NCBI RefSeq assembly: GCF_026191635.1
Contig: NZ_JAKRRW010000002.1
Location: forward strand, 1 to 64,000
From: Photobacterium obscurum
GTDB taxonomy: Bacteria; Pseudomonadota; Gammaproteobacteria; Enterobacterales; Vibrionaceae
DNA: 64,000 bases
Direction: 5' to 3'
Shown here: positions 55,090 through 64,000 of the stretch, one piece after another
Position numbering within the stretch: position 1 is the first letter of the stretch
How the letters are laid out: each line of letters begins with the position of its first letter
Position numbers and translations under genes: made by a program
Notes under the pieces: model-generated
Databases searched by the model: none
The model's input: the letters and a program-made list of their open reading frames with translations, nothing else
What the model was told of the DNA's origin: nothing

Positions 55090-57333
55090 TCAGCCTCTAA
55101 GTTCTGCGATTAAAAGACGTTGAGTTATACGGTCTTGTAAGCTTTTAGGTTCATTTAAGCCAATACGTTCTAGTAATGGCTGCATGCTTTGATCCGCTTT
55201 TGGTCCCTTCAGCGCTTTTAGAATACAGGTGATTTTTCCTTTTGGAGTTGCTGTTTTCGCTTTCAGTGCCTTTAATGCTTTTCCTAATTGCAATTCTTCG
55301 TCAGTAAAGCTACAGCCGAACGGGAATGGGCCAAAAATATTTTGTTTCGCATATTTTTGGTAAGACTCGCGTAGCGCTTGAGGTGTATTGTTGCCAAACT
55401 CGACCGGGATCGTATAGTCTTTCGCAACTTTGCCAGCGGCTTTAGCTTGATCGAGCAGCTGCTGCTGGAAGCGGGAATCCGCGATTTTGATCAATTCAGT
55501 GTATACAACATGATCGGGCTTACTACGTAAATCGGCGATGCCGTATTCGGTAATAACGATGTCGCGTAACTGACGTGGGATCGTTGTGTGGCCGTAGTTG
55601 AACAGAATATTTGATTTCAGTTTCCCATTCCTATATGAGCAACTACGTAGCTTCATGATAGAGCGAGAGTCTTGAATTTGATGTGACTGAGCTACAAAGT
55701 TGTACTGGCCGCCAACCCCGCTAACAACCTGGCCATTTTCTAGTGCATCTGAAATGGCTGAGCCGTTAAGAGTAACCATCATTGCTGAGTTGATAAAACG
55801 TGCATGTTTACGTTGTGCTTGTTTTAATTGCTGGTTGCCAATGAAGTGATCATAAAGATCATTTACGTAGTTAACGCTAGTCATGCAGAATTTCTTATGA
55901 TCTTCATCGCTCATGTTATTGAGTGCGTCATAAAAGTCTTTCGGACCAATGAAGAAAGCACCGTGCATAACGACACCGCCACAAAGTTTATCGCCCAGGC
56001 AGTGCTTGGTTATCCATTGCAACGCTTCTGCATCTCCAAGATTGGCAGACATGGTTTGTTGCTCAACTTGTAGTTGACCGTTAGCAAACTCGACAGATGG
56101 CAGGAACACCCCAATGCGCTTGAGGTAGTCAACATTCTGTGATGTTAGTTGTTGCTGTATTGCGCCGTACTCAAGCAGGGTCAGTAGGGTGCTAACAGTG
56201 ACATCAGTGGTAATTTTTTTTCTATTCAGCAATGTTTGAACGGTAAGATCCTCAAACACTTCACGCTTCAAAATGCCGGCCTTGTAGAGATTCACGAAGC
56301 CATCTACCATTAGCTCACTACAGCCGTAGAGACCTTCGTTGAAGATACCGGTATCACCGACAGTACGGCAGATTGGGAACTTCTTGGCCACATTCAGATC
56401 GTTCATGATCTGGTTATAAGTGCTGTTATCCTGATGGCGAAGTAACGTACTGTAAATTAGAGCGCTACTCAAAGAACCAATCCCGACCTGAAGGGTGCCG
56501 CCATCTTTGATCAAGGTACTGGCATAGAAGCCAATCATATGATCTTCAGGAGAAATACTTGCATGTGGCGCGGCGAACAACGGGTAGTCTTTATGCTCAG
56601 GCTTTGAATTCTGGTCGAGTACAAAATCAAACAGGTTGTCAGCGACTTCGGCATGATTTTGCATAAATGGCATGTTTGTGTTTACTTCTGCAACCATGGC
56701 TACAGGCGTGCCACTCTCTTGCATCTCTCTCAAGATAGGAGCAAAGTCGAGCGCCAAATCAGAATTACTGCACAGACTATAGGTGGTTACCCCGTTAATG
56801 GTGCGTTTGGCGACAAGTTGGGTTACCACGTTAACCCCCTTGTCCAATAAATCACGCACCGCATGGGTGTAGTTGGTACTGGTGTAGTTCATCTGCTGCG
56901 GGCTATTCATAAAACTACCCGCTTTGAAGAAGAACTCGCTGATGGTGATATTGCTTGGTACTACACCTTTTCTGAGATCCATGATGTAGTCAATATCTGG
57001 AACGCCTGCAAATTCGCGCTCAACAAAAGGTTTTAAGAAATTCTTTTCTAGCTGACTTTTCCCAACCGGCTTTTCTAACGTAATCCCTGTTTCGATGCGC
57101 AGTGTGATGCTCGGATCAGCTTTTGCTCGTTGATATAGCGCATTGATAAATGTGATAGACTTACCAATAGCAAGAGGAGCACCTAAGACGATTTCCTTAC
57201 CCACAACTTCAATAATACGATCAACTAATTTGTCGGCTTCAGAGAATGTTGTGGCGGCAGGTTTTGCCTGTGAAGCAGCGGCATTAATCGGGGACGTAGT
57301 TATACTGGTATCAACTAACTCTAATACTGACAT
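55090..57333 (-). CDS. Acetyl-CoA hydrolase/transferase family protein
   Basis: 747 residues from the ATG at 57333 (AAGGA upstream). The frame extends six codons further to a TTG. The middle and C-terminal parts match acetyl-CoA hydrolase/CoA-transferase C-terminal domains (GIGSLSSAL, EYGIADLR, VVSGVGGQYNFV). It is longer than the usual 500 residues, with about 150 extra residues at the N terminus and a basic Lys/Ala-rich C-terminal tail. Likely role: moving or hydrolysing acyl-CoA groups in storage-lipid or short-chain acid metabolism, consistent with the phasin gene divergent from it. The substrate is unknown. Confidence 0.8.
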   Translation of the reverse strand: MSVLELVDTSITTSPINAAASQAKPAATTFSEADKLVDRIIEVVGKEIVLGAPLAIGKSITFINALYQRAKADPSITLRIETGITLEKPVGKSQLEKNFLKPFVEREFAGVPDIDYIMDLRKGVVPSNITISEFFFKAGSFMNSPQQMNYTSTNYTHAVRDLLDKGVNVVTQLVAKRTINGVTTYSLCSNSDLALDFAPILREMQESGTPVAMVAEVNTNMPFMQNHAEVADNLFDFVLDQNSKPEHKDYPLFAAPHASISPEDHMIGFYASTLIKDGGTLQVGIGSLSSALIYSTLLRHQDNSTYNQIMNDLNVAKKFPICRTVGDTGIFNEGLYGCSELMVDGFVNLYKAGILKREVFEDLTVQTLLNRKKITTDVTVSTLLTLLEYGAIQQQLTSQNVDYLKRIGVFLPSVEFANGQLQVEQQTMSANLGDAEALQWITKHCLGDKLCGGVVMHGAFFIGPKDFYDALNNMSDEDHKKFCMTSVNYVNDLYDHFIGNQQLKQAQRKHARFINSAMMVTLNGSAISDALENGQVVSGVGGQYNFVAQSHQIQDSRSIMKLRSCSYRNGKLKSNILFNYGHTTIPRQLRDIVITEYGIADLRSKPDHVVYTELIKIADSRFQQQLLDQAKAAGKVAKDYTIPVEFGNNTPQALRESYQKYAKQNIFGPFPFGCSFTDEELQLGKALKALKAKTATPKGKITCILKALKGPKADQSMQPLLERIGLNEPKSLQDRITQRLLIAELRG

Positions 57334-57722
57334 TTCGCATTCCTTGTTCAATATTTATTATTGGTAGTAAGCTTTTTTTTATTATTATTGTTTAAGCATT
57401 GTCCATTTTGAGAATAGAGCCCTCACTCTATTTATCTAATTTGAGGATTGTTTTGTTTCAATAAATTGAAGTTAGTCACAGTGATAATATTTTTTATAAA
57501 AAAAATGTGATTAGGTTGAGTGTTCTAATTTTTGGTTGGTGATAGTGAGCTACCTGTAAGTTGTTGATATTATTCGTTATTAATGCTTTTGTTGTTGCTG
57601 CGTGATCTTGGTAACACCGAATGATAAAGATTAGAAAGATTGATCTAATTATTATTGTTAGGATTTGGCTCAGTGATAGGTTTAATTCCATTCATAAATA
57701 TTAATTGAGTAGGAAAATAATA
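57334..57722. other. Divergent promoter region CoA-transferase/phasin
   Basis: 389 bases, AT-rich, no gene. No operator was recognised. Confidence 0.5.
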
Positions 57723-58088
57723 ATGATTAATCCAGCAAAAGTGATCAATAATATTAAGTCAGTGACCGATATGGGCGAAACATCGCTAAAGACTGCCGTA
57801 TGGGCGGGGTTAGGCGCATATAGCAAAGGGATTGAGCAAGTAGGTATGGCTCAGCATTTGGCGGTTAAGCGTTTTAGCGGTCTTGTTGAGAAAGGCCAGG
57901 AAGTTGAAACTGAAACGTTGAAGCGTTTTAAAACGACTCAGTCAGCCATTGTGAGCAGAGCGGAATCAGAGTTCAATCGTGGTTTGAATATGACCTGCGG
58001 TATTGACCGTGATCGTCTGACTGATTTTGAAGCGAAAGTTGATCGACTGCAGCAAGCTGTTGAAAAACTAGCGAAAGAACATAAGTAG
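57723..58088 (+). CDS. Phasin-like granule-associated protein
   Basis: 121 residues from the ATG at 57723, with AGGA about nine bases upstream. Mostly amphipathic helix with a middle AVWAGLGAYSKGIEQ segment, then a coiled-coil tail (DFEAKVDRLQQAVEKLAKEHK). This matches the PhaF/PhaI-type granule-associated family (PF05597 pattern W-x-G-L-G-A-Y). Such proteins coat polyhydroxyalkanoate or lipid granules. One Cys (near 100). It lies 85 bases before the WS/DGAT gene on the same strand. Confidence 0.8.
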   Translation: MINPAKVINNIKSVTDMGETSLKTAVWAGLGAYSKGIEQVGMAQHLAVKRFSGLVEKGQEVETETLKRFKTTQSAIVSRAESEFNRGLNMTCGIDRDRLTDFEAKVDRLQQAVEKLAKEHK

Positions 58089-58173
58089 TAATTGATACCG
58101 ACGATTGTTTAGGACCACGGATTGTTGTTTGAGGCAGATTGGCCCCCAAGCAAACGAGATAAAGGAACATCAT

Positions 58174-59838
58174 ATGCCAAGTTTGTCTCTTCTAGATTTC
58201 AGTTTCATCGCATTTGAAACAGCGAAGACTCCAATGCATGTAACTGGGTTGATTACTTTGGAGCCGCCAAAAGAACAGGCAGCAACGTTTGCCCAAGATC
58301 TTTACAGCCATTTCTTGCAGCAAACGGATACTGTGCCTCCGTTTAACTGGAAGTTAAATTGGTCGCTGACCGGTAAACCTAGCTGGCAGGCGTTGTCTCA
58401 TGTCAATATTGAGGATCACTTGCGGATCACCATGTTGCCATCTCCAGGATCAGAGCAGCAACTTCAGCAAGTAGTTGGGCGTTTACATAGCCAGGTGCTG
58501 GATCGTAGCCGTCCAATGTGGGAACTGTGGGTTATTGGTGGGCTTGAAAATAACCGCGTTGCCCTAGTGATGAAAATTCATCACTCAATGGCTGATGGTG
58601 TTCGCGCAAGCCGTATTTTTACTGGCACTTGTTCTGCTGATATTGATGATTCTTACACCAAGCCATTCTGGCAGTGTGATTTACGTAAGAGTTCGTCGCA
58701 ACGTCGTGAGGAAACGCACCTTACGGACATGGTGATGAAAACAGCGATGGCTGCAACAAAACAGATTTCGCTGATCCCATCGATGTTTCGACTGGGAAGC
58801 AAATTGGCGCTTAAGGCCGTCAAGTTGGCTGATTGTGATTTGAAAGTACCGTTTACTGCACCTAAGACACCGTTTAACCTGAGTCCAAAACGGAGCAGGG
58901 CTGTTAGTCTGGGCCAGTTCTCTATTACTCAGCTAAAGCATATCAGTCGTATTACCGGCGCTTCGATGAATGATGTATTGTTCACGGTGAGTGACATTGC
59001 CCTGAATCGTTATTTAAACGATCGTGCTTTACCGTTGCGAAAACCACTGGTCGCAATGATGCCGATGAACCTGAGAGGGAAAGATGATGCTGCTGCCAAA
59101 GGAAACAAAATGTCGGTGGGACATGTAGAGCTCGGTAAGCCACACCTAAGCGCATTGGAGCGTTTAGAGGCTATCCAGCATGCTACGCTCGACCTTAAGA
59201 AAGAAGCGTTAAATATTTCGCCTGATGCGTATGTGAATTATTCATTGCTGATCAATGGTGTTTCGCTGTTTAGCGGAAAGTTTGGTTTGAATAACTTTAT
59301 TCCGCCAGCGAGTAACCTGCTTATCTCAAATGTGCCCGGTGCAAAAGAAAAGCTCTACTTCATGGGCGCAAAAGTGCAGGAGCAATACCCGGTATCTCTA
59401 CTGATGCCAGGGCAAACACTCAATATCACTTTCTTTAGTAATGCCGATACCATGTATTTCTCGCTTGTCGCTTGTAACCAGTCTTTGCCTGGCTTTGAAG
59501 TTATTACAGAGTATATGATTGAAGCTCTTGAAGACATTGAGTCTGAAGTTATGAATGCCGCTGTATCGGCAGTGTCTGAACAGCTTGAGTATCGTAACGA
59601 TGAAACATTAGCCGTTGAGACGGCAGTGGAAGCCGCACAAGACTCAATTTCACCAGAGGATGAAGAGTTTGAGCGCTTATTCTGTGAAAAGCAAAAGAAA
59701 GTCGAAGCGTTAGAGAAGCAATTGGCAAAGCTAACAGAAATGTTAGCTGCAACTGTGGATGTTGATCCTCAGGTAGCTGCAAAAAATCAAGATAGTCTTG
59801 AAAACCAGGAAGAGATAAAAGCCGCCAACCTGCACTAG
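58174..59838 (+). CDS. Wax ester synthase/diacylglycerol acyltransferase (WS/DGAT)
   Basis: 554 residues from the ATG at 58174 (AAAGGA upstream); the open frame begins 23 codons earlier without support. The active-site motif HHSMADG (H136, H137, D141) and a C-terminal NVPG motif (ISNVPGAKE) mark the bacterial WS/DGAT family. It esterifies fatty alcohols or diacylglycerol with acyl-CoA to make wax esters or triacylglycerol at the membrane. It ends with an extra acidic, coiled-coil tail of about 75 residues (FERLFCEKQKKVEALEKQLAKL), which is unusual and may hold it on granules with the phasin. Confidence 0.88.
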   Translation: MPSLSLLDFSFIAFETAKTPMHVTGLITLEPPKEQAATFAQDLYSHFLQQTDTVPPFNWKLNWSLTGKPSWQALSHVNIEDHLRITMLPSPGSEQQLQQVVGRLHSQVLDRSRPMWELWVIGGLENNRVALVMKIHHSMADGVRASRIFTGTCSADIDDSYTKPFWQCDLRKSSSQRREETHLTDMVMKTAMAATKQISLIPSMFRLGSKLALKAVKLADCDLKVPFTAPKTPFNLSPKRSRAVSLGQFSITQLKHISRITGASMNDVLFTVSDIALNRYLNDRALPLRKPLVAMMPMNLRGKDDAAAKGNKMSVGHVELGKPHLSALERLEAIQHATLDLKKEALNISPDAYVNYSLLINGVSLFSGKFGLNNFIPPASNLLISNVPGAKEKLYFMGAKVQEQYPVSLLMPGQTLNITFFSNADTMYFSLVACNQSLPGFEVITEYMIEALEDIESEVMNAAVSAVSEQLEYRNDETLAVETAVEAAQDSISPEDEEFERLFCEKQKKVEALEKQLAKLTEMLAATVDVDPQVAAKNQDSLENQEEIKAANLH

Positions 59839-59862
59839 TTTTTCCTTTCGTTTAACAAATAT

Positions 59863-59893
59863 AGCCACATGAGGATGATTCATGTGGCTTTTT
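59863..59893 (+). terminator. Terminator of the phasin-WS/DGAT transcript
   Basis: AGCCACATGA / TCATGTGGCT 10-bp stem with a 7-nt loop and five T. Confidence 0.9.
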
Positions 59894-60088
59894 GTCGTTT
59901 GTATTCAACTCGCTGAAATTAAACAATATAACCTGATTTTTATCGTGTGGGTCAATGAAGGATCTTTTATATTAAAGGCACTATTTTACTGTGAAATATG
60001 TCGTAGGATTTCATATCGTACGAAATGCTATATACCTGATTCATTAACATTGATTATTGCAATATTTCGTCTGTTAATAGGTTAGGTT

Positions 60089-62869
60089 ATGAATATAAGC
60101 AAGGTAGCATTAGCAGTTTCTACAACGACTCTTTTATCGGGACTTTTATCTGGCTGCGGCGGTGATAGTGGTAGCGGTAAAATTGGCCCGAATCCCCCTG
60201 AACCACCACCGGTAGTAACACCTCCTGCAGAAGGCAAATCACTAACAGTCACTGTTATTGACGGCTATCTCGAAGGCGCAACGGTTTGGCTAGATAAAAA
60301 AATGAATCAAAACTTCTCGCCAGACGGCGATGAGCCGCGTGCAGTTACCGATTCGAAGGGAATGTTAACTTTTAAAGATTTGGGTGGCTTGTCTCTTGAT
60401 GAGTATGTTTTGGTAGCCAAGGCAACGGCGGGTAAAACGATTGACCATGATAATGGAAAGCCGGTTGCCAAAACATTCTTCCTTACCGCACCGGTAACGG
60501 AGGTCGACGGTACTCTACGCACCTCTCCGGCTCCGGAGCTTCATGCAAGTGTGATAAGTCCTTTAACCACACTGGTTGAGATGAAGCTAAGACAGCCATC
60601 GTTATTGGCCAGTGAAGCGTCAATAGTTGTTGCCATACAGCAGGTCGCAACCCAACTTGGTATAGCACAGGAAAATGCCGATATTGTCTTGTCTGACTTC
60701 AAAAAGCTTGATTCTGTTGATGCTTCTAAGGCGGAACAAGGTGCAGCATCTCTTATTGCTGCAGGTGCGATGCCTTCGACCGTTGAACAACTGCTCAAGC
60801 AAGCGGATAAAACGCTAGCCTTTTCGGATACCATCAATAGCGCAGTAAAAGATGCAGCCGATGATGAAATTGTTGTTGCCGATGAAGCTGAAGGGATACG
60901 TATTGTCAAGACAACCGATAGCGATGATGATGGTGTGATCGATGCACTTGATGCATTCCCTGAAGATGCTAGCGAATGGTATGACAGTGACGGCGATGGT
61001 GAGGGAAACGAAGTCGATACCGATGATGATGACGATGGCGTTGATGACGGGGATGATGACTTCCCGTTAGAGCATGATGAAAATGCAGACGCCGATGATG
61101 ATGACATTGGTGATAATGAAGATACCGACGATGATAATGATGGTGTCGAAGATGGTGATGACGCTTTCCCGTTTGATTCGGATGAAGATACGGATACCGA
61201 TGATGATGGGATTGGTGACAATGCAGATACCGACGATGACAACGACGGCGTTGATGACGGGGATGATGATTTCCCGTTAGATACTGATGATGATGGGGTA
61301 GATAATATTACCGATGATGATGATGATGGTGATGGCTATAAAGATGGTGAGGATAATGACCCGTTAGAGCCGCTTCAGATCCCGACATCATTGAATGTAT
61401 GTCTTGATAGTTTGCCAGATTATCCCGAAGGTGAAGGGATTGAAGATATGACTGATAGCCGCAGCTATCATATTACTCGTATCAATGTGGGGTCTGAAGC
61501 TGCTGTCGAATTTACCCGTACTGAACAATATGTCGGTCAGCGAAATGGTTTGCCCGACGGGAGCATGGCGGGACGCAACCTTGATGTCACTCAGGTTATT
61601 ACCGGTGCGAAAGGGGCTAACCTCGACAAGTGGAATCCAGGCTTTGAGCTCATGTATACCGATTCTGATAGCCAGCAGTATCTTGGTACAGAGGATGTTT
61701 TCCGCCGCTGGTGGTCTGTCATCACAGCAACCAATATACCAGTCGATTTACCGCTGAATGTGGAAACAGTAGGCTGGATAGAGCGTTTAGACCAGTACTC
61801 ACCTGAAGTACCTGCCAGGCATGAAAATGTTATGTCAGTGTATTTGGGTAAAGAGATCATCGAGACCATTTTAGGTTACCGTGAGGTTTGCGTAGTACAA
61901 AGCAAGAATGAACTGGAACTGGTTGATCAGACTTCAGTGCCTGAAGAATCGAAACGAAGTAGTGTCTATGCCGTGCATGATTCCAAGAGTTACCTCGATA
62001 AAGGACGTGTGCCTCTTCGCGTTGAGAAGGACTACAAAGAATATAATCTTGAGGACAAATCGACGCCGACTTGGGGATACTCGGATTATGTTCAGGAACT
62101 AACCGGGATGATCCAAGATGATCAGTTGTATGGGGTGAATCCGGTGGCAGGGCTAGTGCCTGAAGGTCAGCCTGTGACCATGGAACAGTGTCTTGCTGAA
62201 CTGCCTGATGCCGAGTATGAGCCAAAGCAGAATGATACGCTGCTGTATGATATGTATCGTTTCAATACGGAAAAGGAGTTACAGCAAGACGCCAGCTATG
62301 AGTATGTGTTACTGGTTGACTCTGATATAGACTGGCATGGCCAAAGTGGTCTGTCAGAAAGCCGTATAACTGGCTCGTTCTACGATGGGAGTTTTTTTAT
62401 AGAGCGATATTTTAGCAATGGTAATGGCGCCATGGTTGGCTTCGAAGGGCGAGAAAATGGCAGCGATCAAATTGCTTGGGGGAATGAGATCACGGCATCG
62501 GAGCAATTGTCGTTAGATGGATCGTATTTTATCCCTGAAGTTCATCATTACGCAGGTAAACTATTAAGCGCGCCAGAACAGCAAGCCAGTTTCAAACAGG
62601 TTCAGTCAGTCGTGTTTGCAGGCTCGGAGCAGGTACTTGACTTTACCACGACCGAAGATGTTCCCGCCTGTAAGTATTATTCGCGGCTAGAGACGACGTA
62701 CTATCAGCCAGATGGCTCGCCGTTACTGGATGAAGAGAATAAGCCGGTAGTTGAGTTTATTGATGAGACGGTATGGCGTGACAATATGGGGGTTATCAAC
62801 CGAGATCGTACGAGTGATGGCTGGGATGCCGAACACTGGTACCGCTCTGGTGTTAAAGTTCAAGATTAA
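60089..62869 (+). CDS. Large lipoprotein with calcium-binding TSP3-like Asp repeats
   Basis: 926 residues. Signal peptide with lipobox LLSGC (C23). Residues 45-270 form a soluble domain resembling carboxypeptidase-regulatory and helical folds. Residues 278-430 are thrombospondin type 3-like repeats with DxDxDG units separated by AFPED/DFPLE blocks, which bind calcium. The C-terminal 500 residues are beta-rich with no recognised motif and two Cys pairs. It is anchored to a membrane, probably on the outer cell surface. No neighbour hints at a role except the lipid-storage genes. A terminator follows. Confidence 0.75.
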   Translation: MNISKVALAVSTTTLLSGLLSGCGGDSGSGKIGPNPPEPPPVVTPPAEGKSLTVTVIDGYLEGATVWLDKKMNQNFSPDGDEPRAVTDSKGMLTFKDLGGLSLDEYVLVAKATAGKTIDHDNGKPVAKTFFLTAPVTEVDGTLRTSPAPELHASVISPLTTLVEMKLRQPSLLASEASIVVAIQQVATQLGIAQENADIVLSDFKKLDSVDASKAEQGAASLIAAGAMPSTVEQLLKQADKTLAFSDTINSAVKDAADDEIVVADEAEGIRIVKTTDSDDDGVIDALDAFPEDASEWYDSDGDGEGNEVDTDDDDDGVDDGDDDFPLEHDENADADDDDIGDNEDTDDDNDGVEDGDDAFPFDSDEDTDTDDDGIGDNADTDDDNDGVDDGDDDFPLDTDDDGVDNITDDDDDGDGYKDGEDNDPLEPLQIPTSLNVCLDSLPDYPEGEGIEDMTDSRSYHITRINVGSEAAVEFTRTEQYVGQRNGLPDGSMAGRNLDVTQVITGAKGANLDKWNPGFELMYTDSDSQQYLGTEDVFRRWWSVITATNIPVDLPLNVETVGWIERLDQYSPEVPARHENVMSVYLGKEIIETILGYREVCVVQSKNELELVDQTSVPEESKRSSVYAVHDSKSYLDKGRVPLRVEKDYKEYNLEDKSTPTWGYSDYVQELTGMIQDDQLYGVNPVAGLVPEGQPVTMEQCLAELPDAEYEPKQNDTLLYDMYRFNTEKELQQDASYEYVLLVDSDIDWHGQSGLSESRITGSFYDGSFFIERYFSNGNGAMVGFEGRENGSDQIAWGNEITASEQLSLDGSYFIPEVHHYAGKLLSAPEQQASFKQVQSVVFAGSEQVLDFTTTEDVPACKYYSRLETTYYQPDGSPLLDEENKPVVEFIDETVWRDNMGVINRDRTSDGWDAEHWYRSGVKVQD

Positions 62870-62887
62870 GATTTCATTGATATAAAT

Positions 62888-62912
62888 AAAAAGGCCGCTA
62901 AGCGGCCTTTTC
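62888..62912. terminator. Bidirectional terminator
   Basis: AAAAGGCCGC / GCGGCCTTTT stem with a 3-nt loop, between the plus-strand lipoprotein and the minus-strand acyl-CoA-binding protein. Confidence 0.9.
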
Positions 62913-62930
62913 TATACCTTCAGCAGGTGA

Positions 62931-63197
62931 TTATGCGTAAGTAGCGGCTAGGTCCGCAACCTTATCAACATACTGCTGCATTGCAGTTTCTGAATCCATG
63001 CCTTTCAGGCCTTCCCATGCTTCGTACTTTGCCGCACCTTTGAAATCAAACATACCAGGACGCTTACCGTGCACATCGCCTGCTGTCGCTTGCTTGAACA
63101 GAGAATACAAAGCTAGCAGTTCATCGTTAGATGGTCGCTTGGTAAGTTTTTTAACGTCTAGTTGAGCTTGTTCGAAGTTTGCTTTTAAATCAGCCAT
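62931..63197 (-). CDS. Acyl-CoA-binding protein
   Basis: 88 residues, one ACBP domain. Conserved YSLFKQATAGDV (near 31-42) and RPGMFDFKGAAKYEAWEGLKG (near 46-66) with the Tyr and Lys that hold the CoA ring and phosphate. It carries long-chain acyl-CoA in the cytoplasm, likely feeding the WS/DGAT and SDR encoded nearby. ACBP is common in eukaryotes but patchy in bacteria. It lies 60 bases after the SDR gene on the same strand, probably one operon. Confidence 0.92.
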   Translation of the reverse strand: MADLKANFEQAQLDVKKLTKRPSNDELLALYSLFKQATAGDVHGKRPGMFDFKGAAKYEAWEGLKGMDSETAMQQYVDKVADLAATYA

Positions 63198-63257
63198 GAT
63201 TTATTTCCTTAAATAATAATTACCTAACCAACACTTGATGAGTAAGTGTTTGATTTG

Positions 63258-64000
63258 TTACAGGTGAATACCTTTTAGCAGTGCTGAGAATGCAATGAGC
63301 TCTGCCGAAGAGGCTTTTTCACCTTTTTGCTCTTTTCCTTGCTCGCTTTCTTTGGAGTCAGGGAACATTCGGAAACTGCTGTTCATAATGATTTCAGCCA
63401 GTTTCGGGAATAGCGCGTGTACAAGTGAGCCGAAAATACCTAGCTTGGTTGCAATGCGTTTAGGCTTATCAATGATAGCGGTTGCCAATAGATCGGCTGC
63501 TTCTTCCGGTGCTAATGTCGGTACCGACTTATAGATTTTGGTCGGTGCAATCATTGGTGTTGCAACTAGTGGCATATTAATCGTTGTAAAGTTGATATTC
63601 AAATCTGAATATTCAGATGCCGCACAACGGGTGAATGCATCAAGTGCAGACTTTGAAGCGACGTAGGCCGAGAAGCGTGGCGCATTCGTCAATACTCCGA
63701 TTGAGGAGACATTAATGACATGACCACCACCCTGTGCTTCCATGCTTGGTAACAATCCGAGGGTCAGCTTCAATGAACCAAAATAGTTCAGTTGCATTGT
63801 GCGCTCGAAGTCATGGAAACGGTCAATCGAGTTGGCAATCGAACGACGGATAGAGCGGCCTGCATTGTTGATGAGGATATCGACACGGCCATGGTTAGCC
63901 AGAACATTCTCAACCAGTGTTTCAACTTGTGCGATATTGGACAGGTCGCACTGGTAGGTATGTGCAATGCCGCCGCGTTTTTCAACTTCTTCTCTGGTAT
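63258..64000 (-). CDS. SDR-family oxidoreductase, probable fatty acyl-CoA reductase domain (5' end outside window)
   Basis: The frame is open to the window edge; 247 residues are visible and the N terminus is missing. Motifs: NNAG (LINNAGRS), catalytic Ser in INVSSIG and the Y-x3-K pair in AYVASKSA. The downstream MPLVATPMIAPTKIYK and the C-terminal tail with hydrophobic HALFPKLAE resemble the Acr1-like SDR domain of bacterial fatty acyl-CoA reductases. The alternative 65-residue frame at 63788-63985 is a shadow. Next to ACBP and near a WS/DGAT, it may supply the alcohol for wax esters. It could be the C-terminal half of a longer multidomain reductase; the rest lies upstream. Confidence 0.8.
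   Translation of the reverse strand, partial: TREEVEKRGGIAHTYQCDLSNIAQVETLVENVLANHGRVDILINNAGRSIRRSIANSIDRFHDFERTMQLNYFGSLKLTLGLLPSMEAQGGGHVINVSSIGVLTNAPRFSAYVASKSALDAFTRCAASEYSDLNINFTTINMPLVATPMIAPTKIYKSVPTLAPEEAADLLATAIIDKPKRIATKLGIFGSLVHALFPKLAEIIMNSSFRMFPDSKESEQGKEQKGEKASSAELIAFSALLKGIHL

Noticed and set aside
60541-61242. 233-codon Ser-rich reading frame on the minus strand
   Set aside because: It is the complement of the Asp-codon repeats of the calcium-binding lipoprotein; low complexity with no ribosome binding site.
63788-63985. 65-codon minus-strand frame near the window end
   Set aside because: It overlaps the SDR gene in another frame; the SDR frame is open to the window edge and carries the family motifs.

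Overview
The window looks like a chromosomal segment of a marine gammaproteobacterium of the family Vibrionaceae, most likely Photobacterium or a close relative. This is inferred from gene content, not a database search. The main pointers are the uvrY-uvrC-pgsA-tRNA block, a fused DAT-DDC / carboxynorspermidine dehydrogenase / nspC norspermidine operon, an ECF transporter with a UPF0397-type S component, an octaheme tetrathionate-reductase-like cytochrome cluster, and a polyester/wax-ester neighbourhood. No insertion sequence, prophage, integrase or CRISPR array is visible.

Layout. 1-5.4 kb: C-terminal part of a giant RTX surface adhesin with VCBS/cadherin-like repeats and two von Willebrand A domains. 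5.7-9.1 kb (minus): three-gene ECF vitamin/nutrient importer with a long structured 5' leader and a MetJ-box-like palindrome. 9.8-13.6 kb (plus): uvrY, uvrC, pgsA and tRNA cluster 1 (Cys-Leu-Cys). 13.7-21 kb: Tat-exported superoxide reductase, an extra FtsH-type protease, a two-gene ATP-grasp + CocE/NonD hydrolase unit, and a PfoR-type EIIC membrane protein. 21.9-27.5 kb (plus): norspermidine operon. 27.7-28.6 kb: tRNA cluster 2 (Cys-Gly-Leu-Cys-Leu-Cys), which carries a near-identical direct repeat of cluster 1. 28.8-32.7 kb (minus): rbsDACB without rbsK/rbsR. 33-35.4 kb: azoreductase, a small secreted protein and a DUF3103-like lipoprotein. 36-40.4 kb (minus): a dapA-dapD-lysA-desuccinylase-like operon under a clear lysine riboswitch. 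40.6 kb: AraC/GyrI-type regulator. 42.1-46.8 kb (plus): octaheme cytochrome, membrane cytochrome b, small periplasmic protein, triple rhodanese and methyltransferase. 46.9-50.7 kb: repeat-containing coiled-coil protein and two divergent diguanylate cyclases, one fused to a diiron metallo-beta-lactamase-like sensor. 50.8-52.8 kb (minus): dgkA-eptA lipid A modification pair. 53.3-54.5 kb: YgjV-like and LysE-family membrane proteins. 54.9-64 kb: CoA-transferase family enzyme with a small Cys-rich protein, phasin, WS/DGAT acyltransferase, calcium-binding lipoprotein, acyl-CoA-binding protein and an SDR running off the window end.

Themes. The last 10 kb reads as a storage-lipid region (phasin, wax ester synthase, acyl-CoA-binding protein, Acr1-like SDR). 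The lysine-riboswitch operon supplies three or four steps of the diaminopimelate/lysine route. The 42-47 kb block is a periplasmic sulfur/nitrogen-oxyanion redox module. The two tRNA clusters are direct repeats of about 350 bp flanking roughly 15 kb that includes the norspermidine operon. Several genes have start codons inside the longest open frame; the start given is the one best supported by a ribosome binding site or family length.
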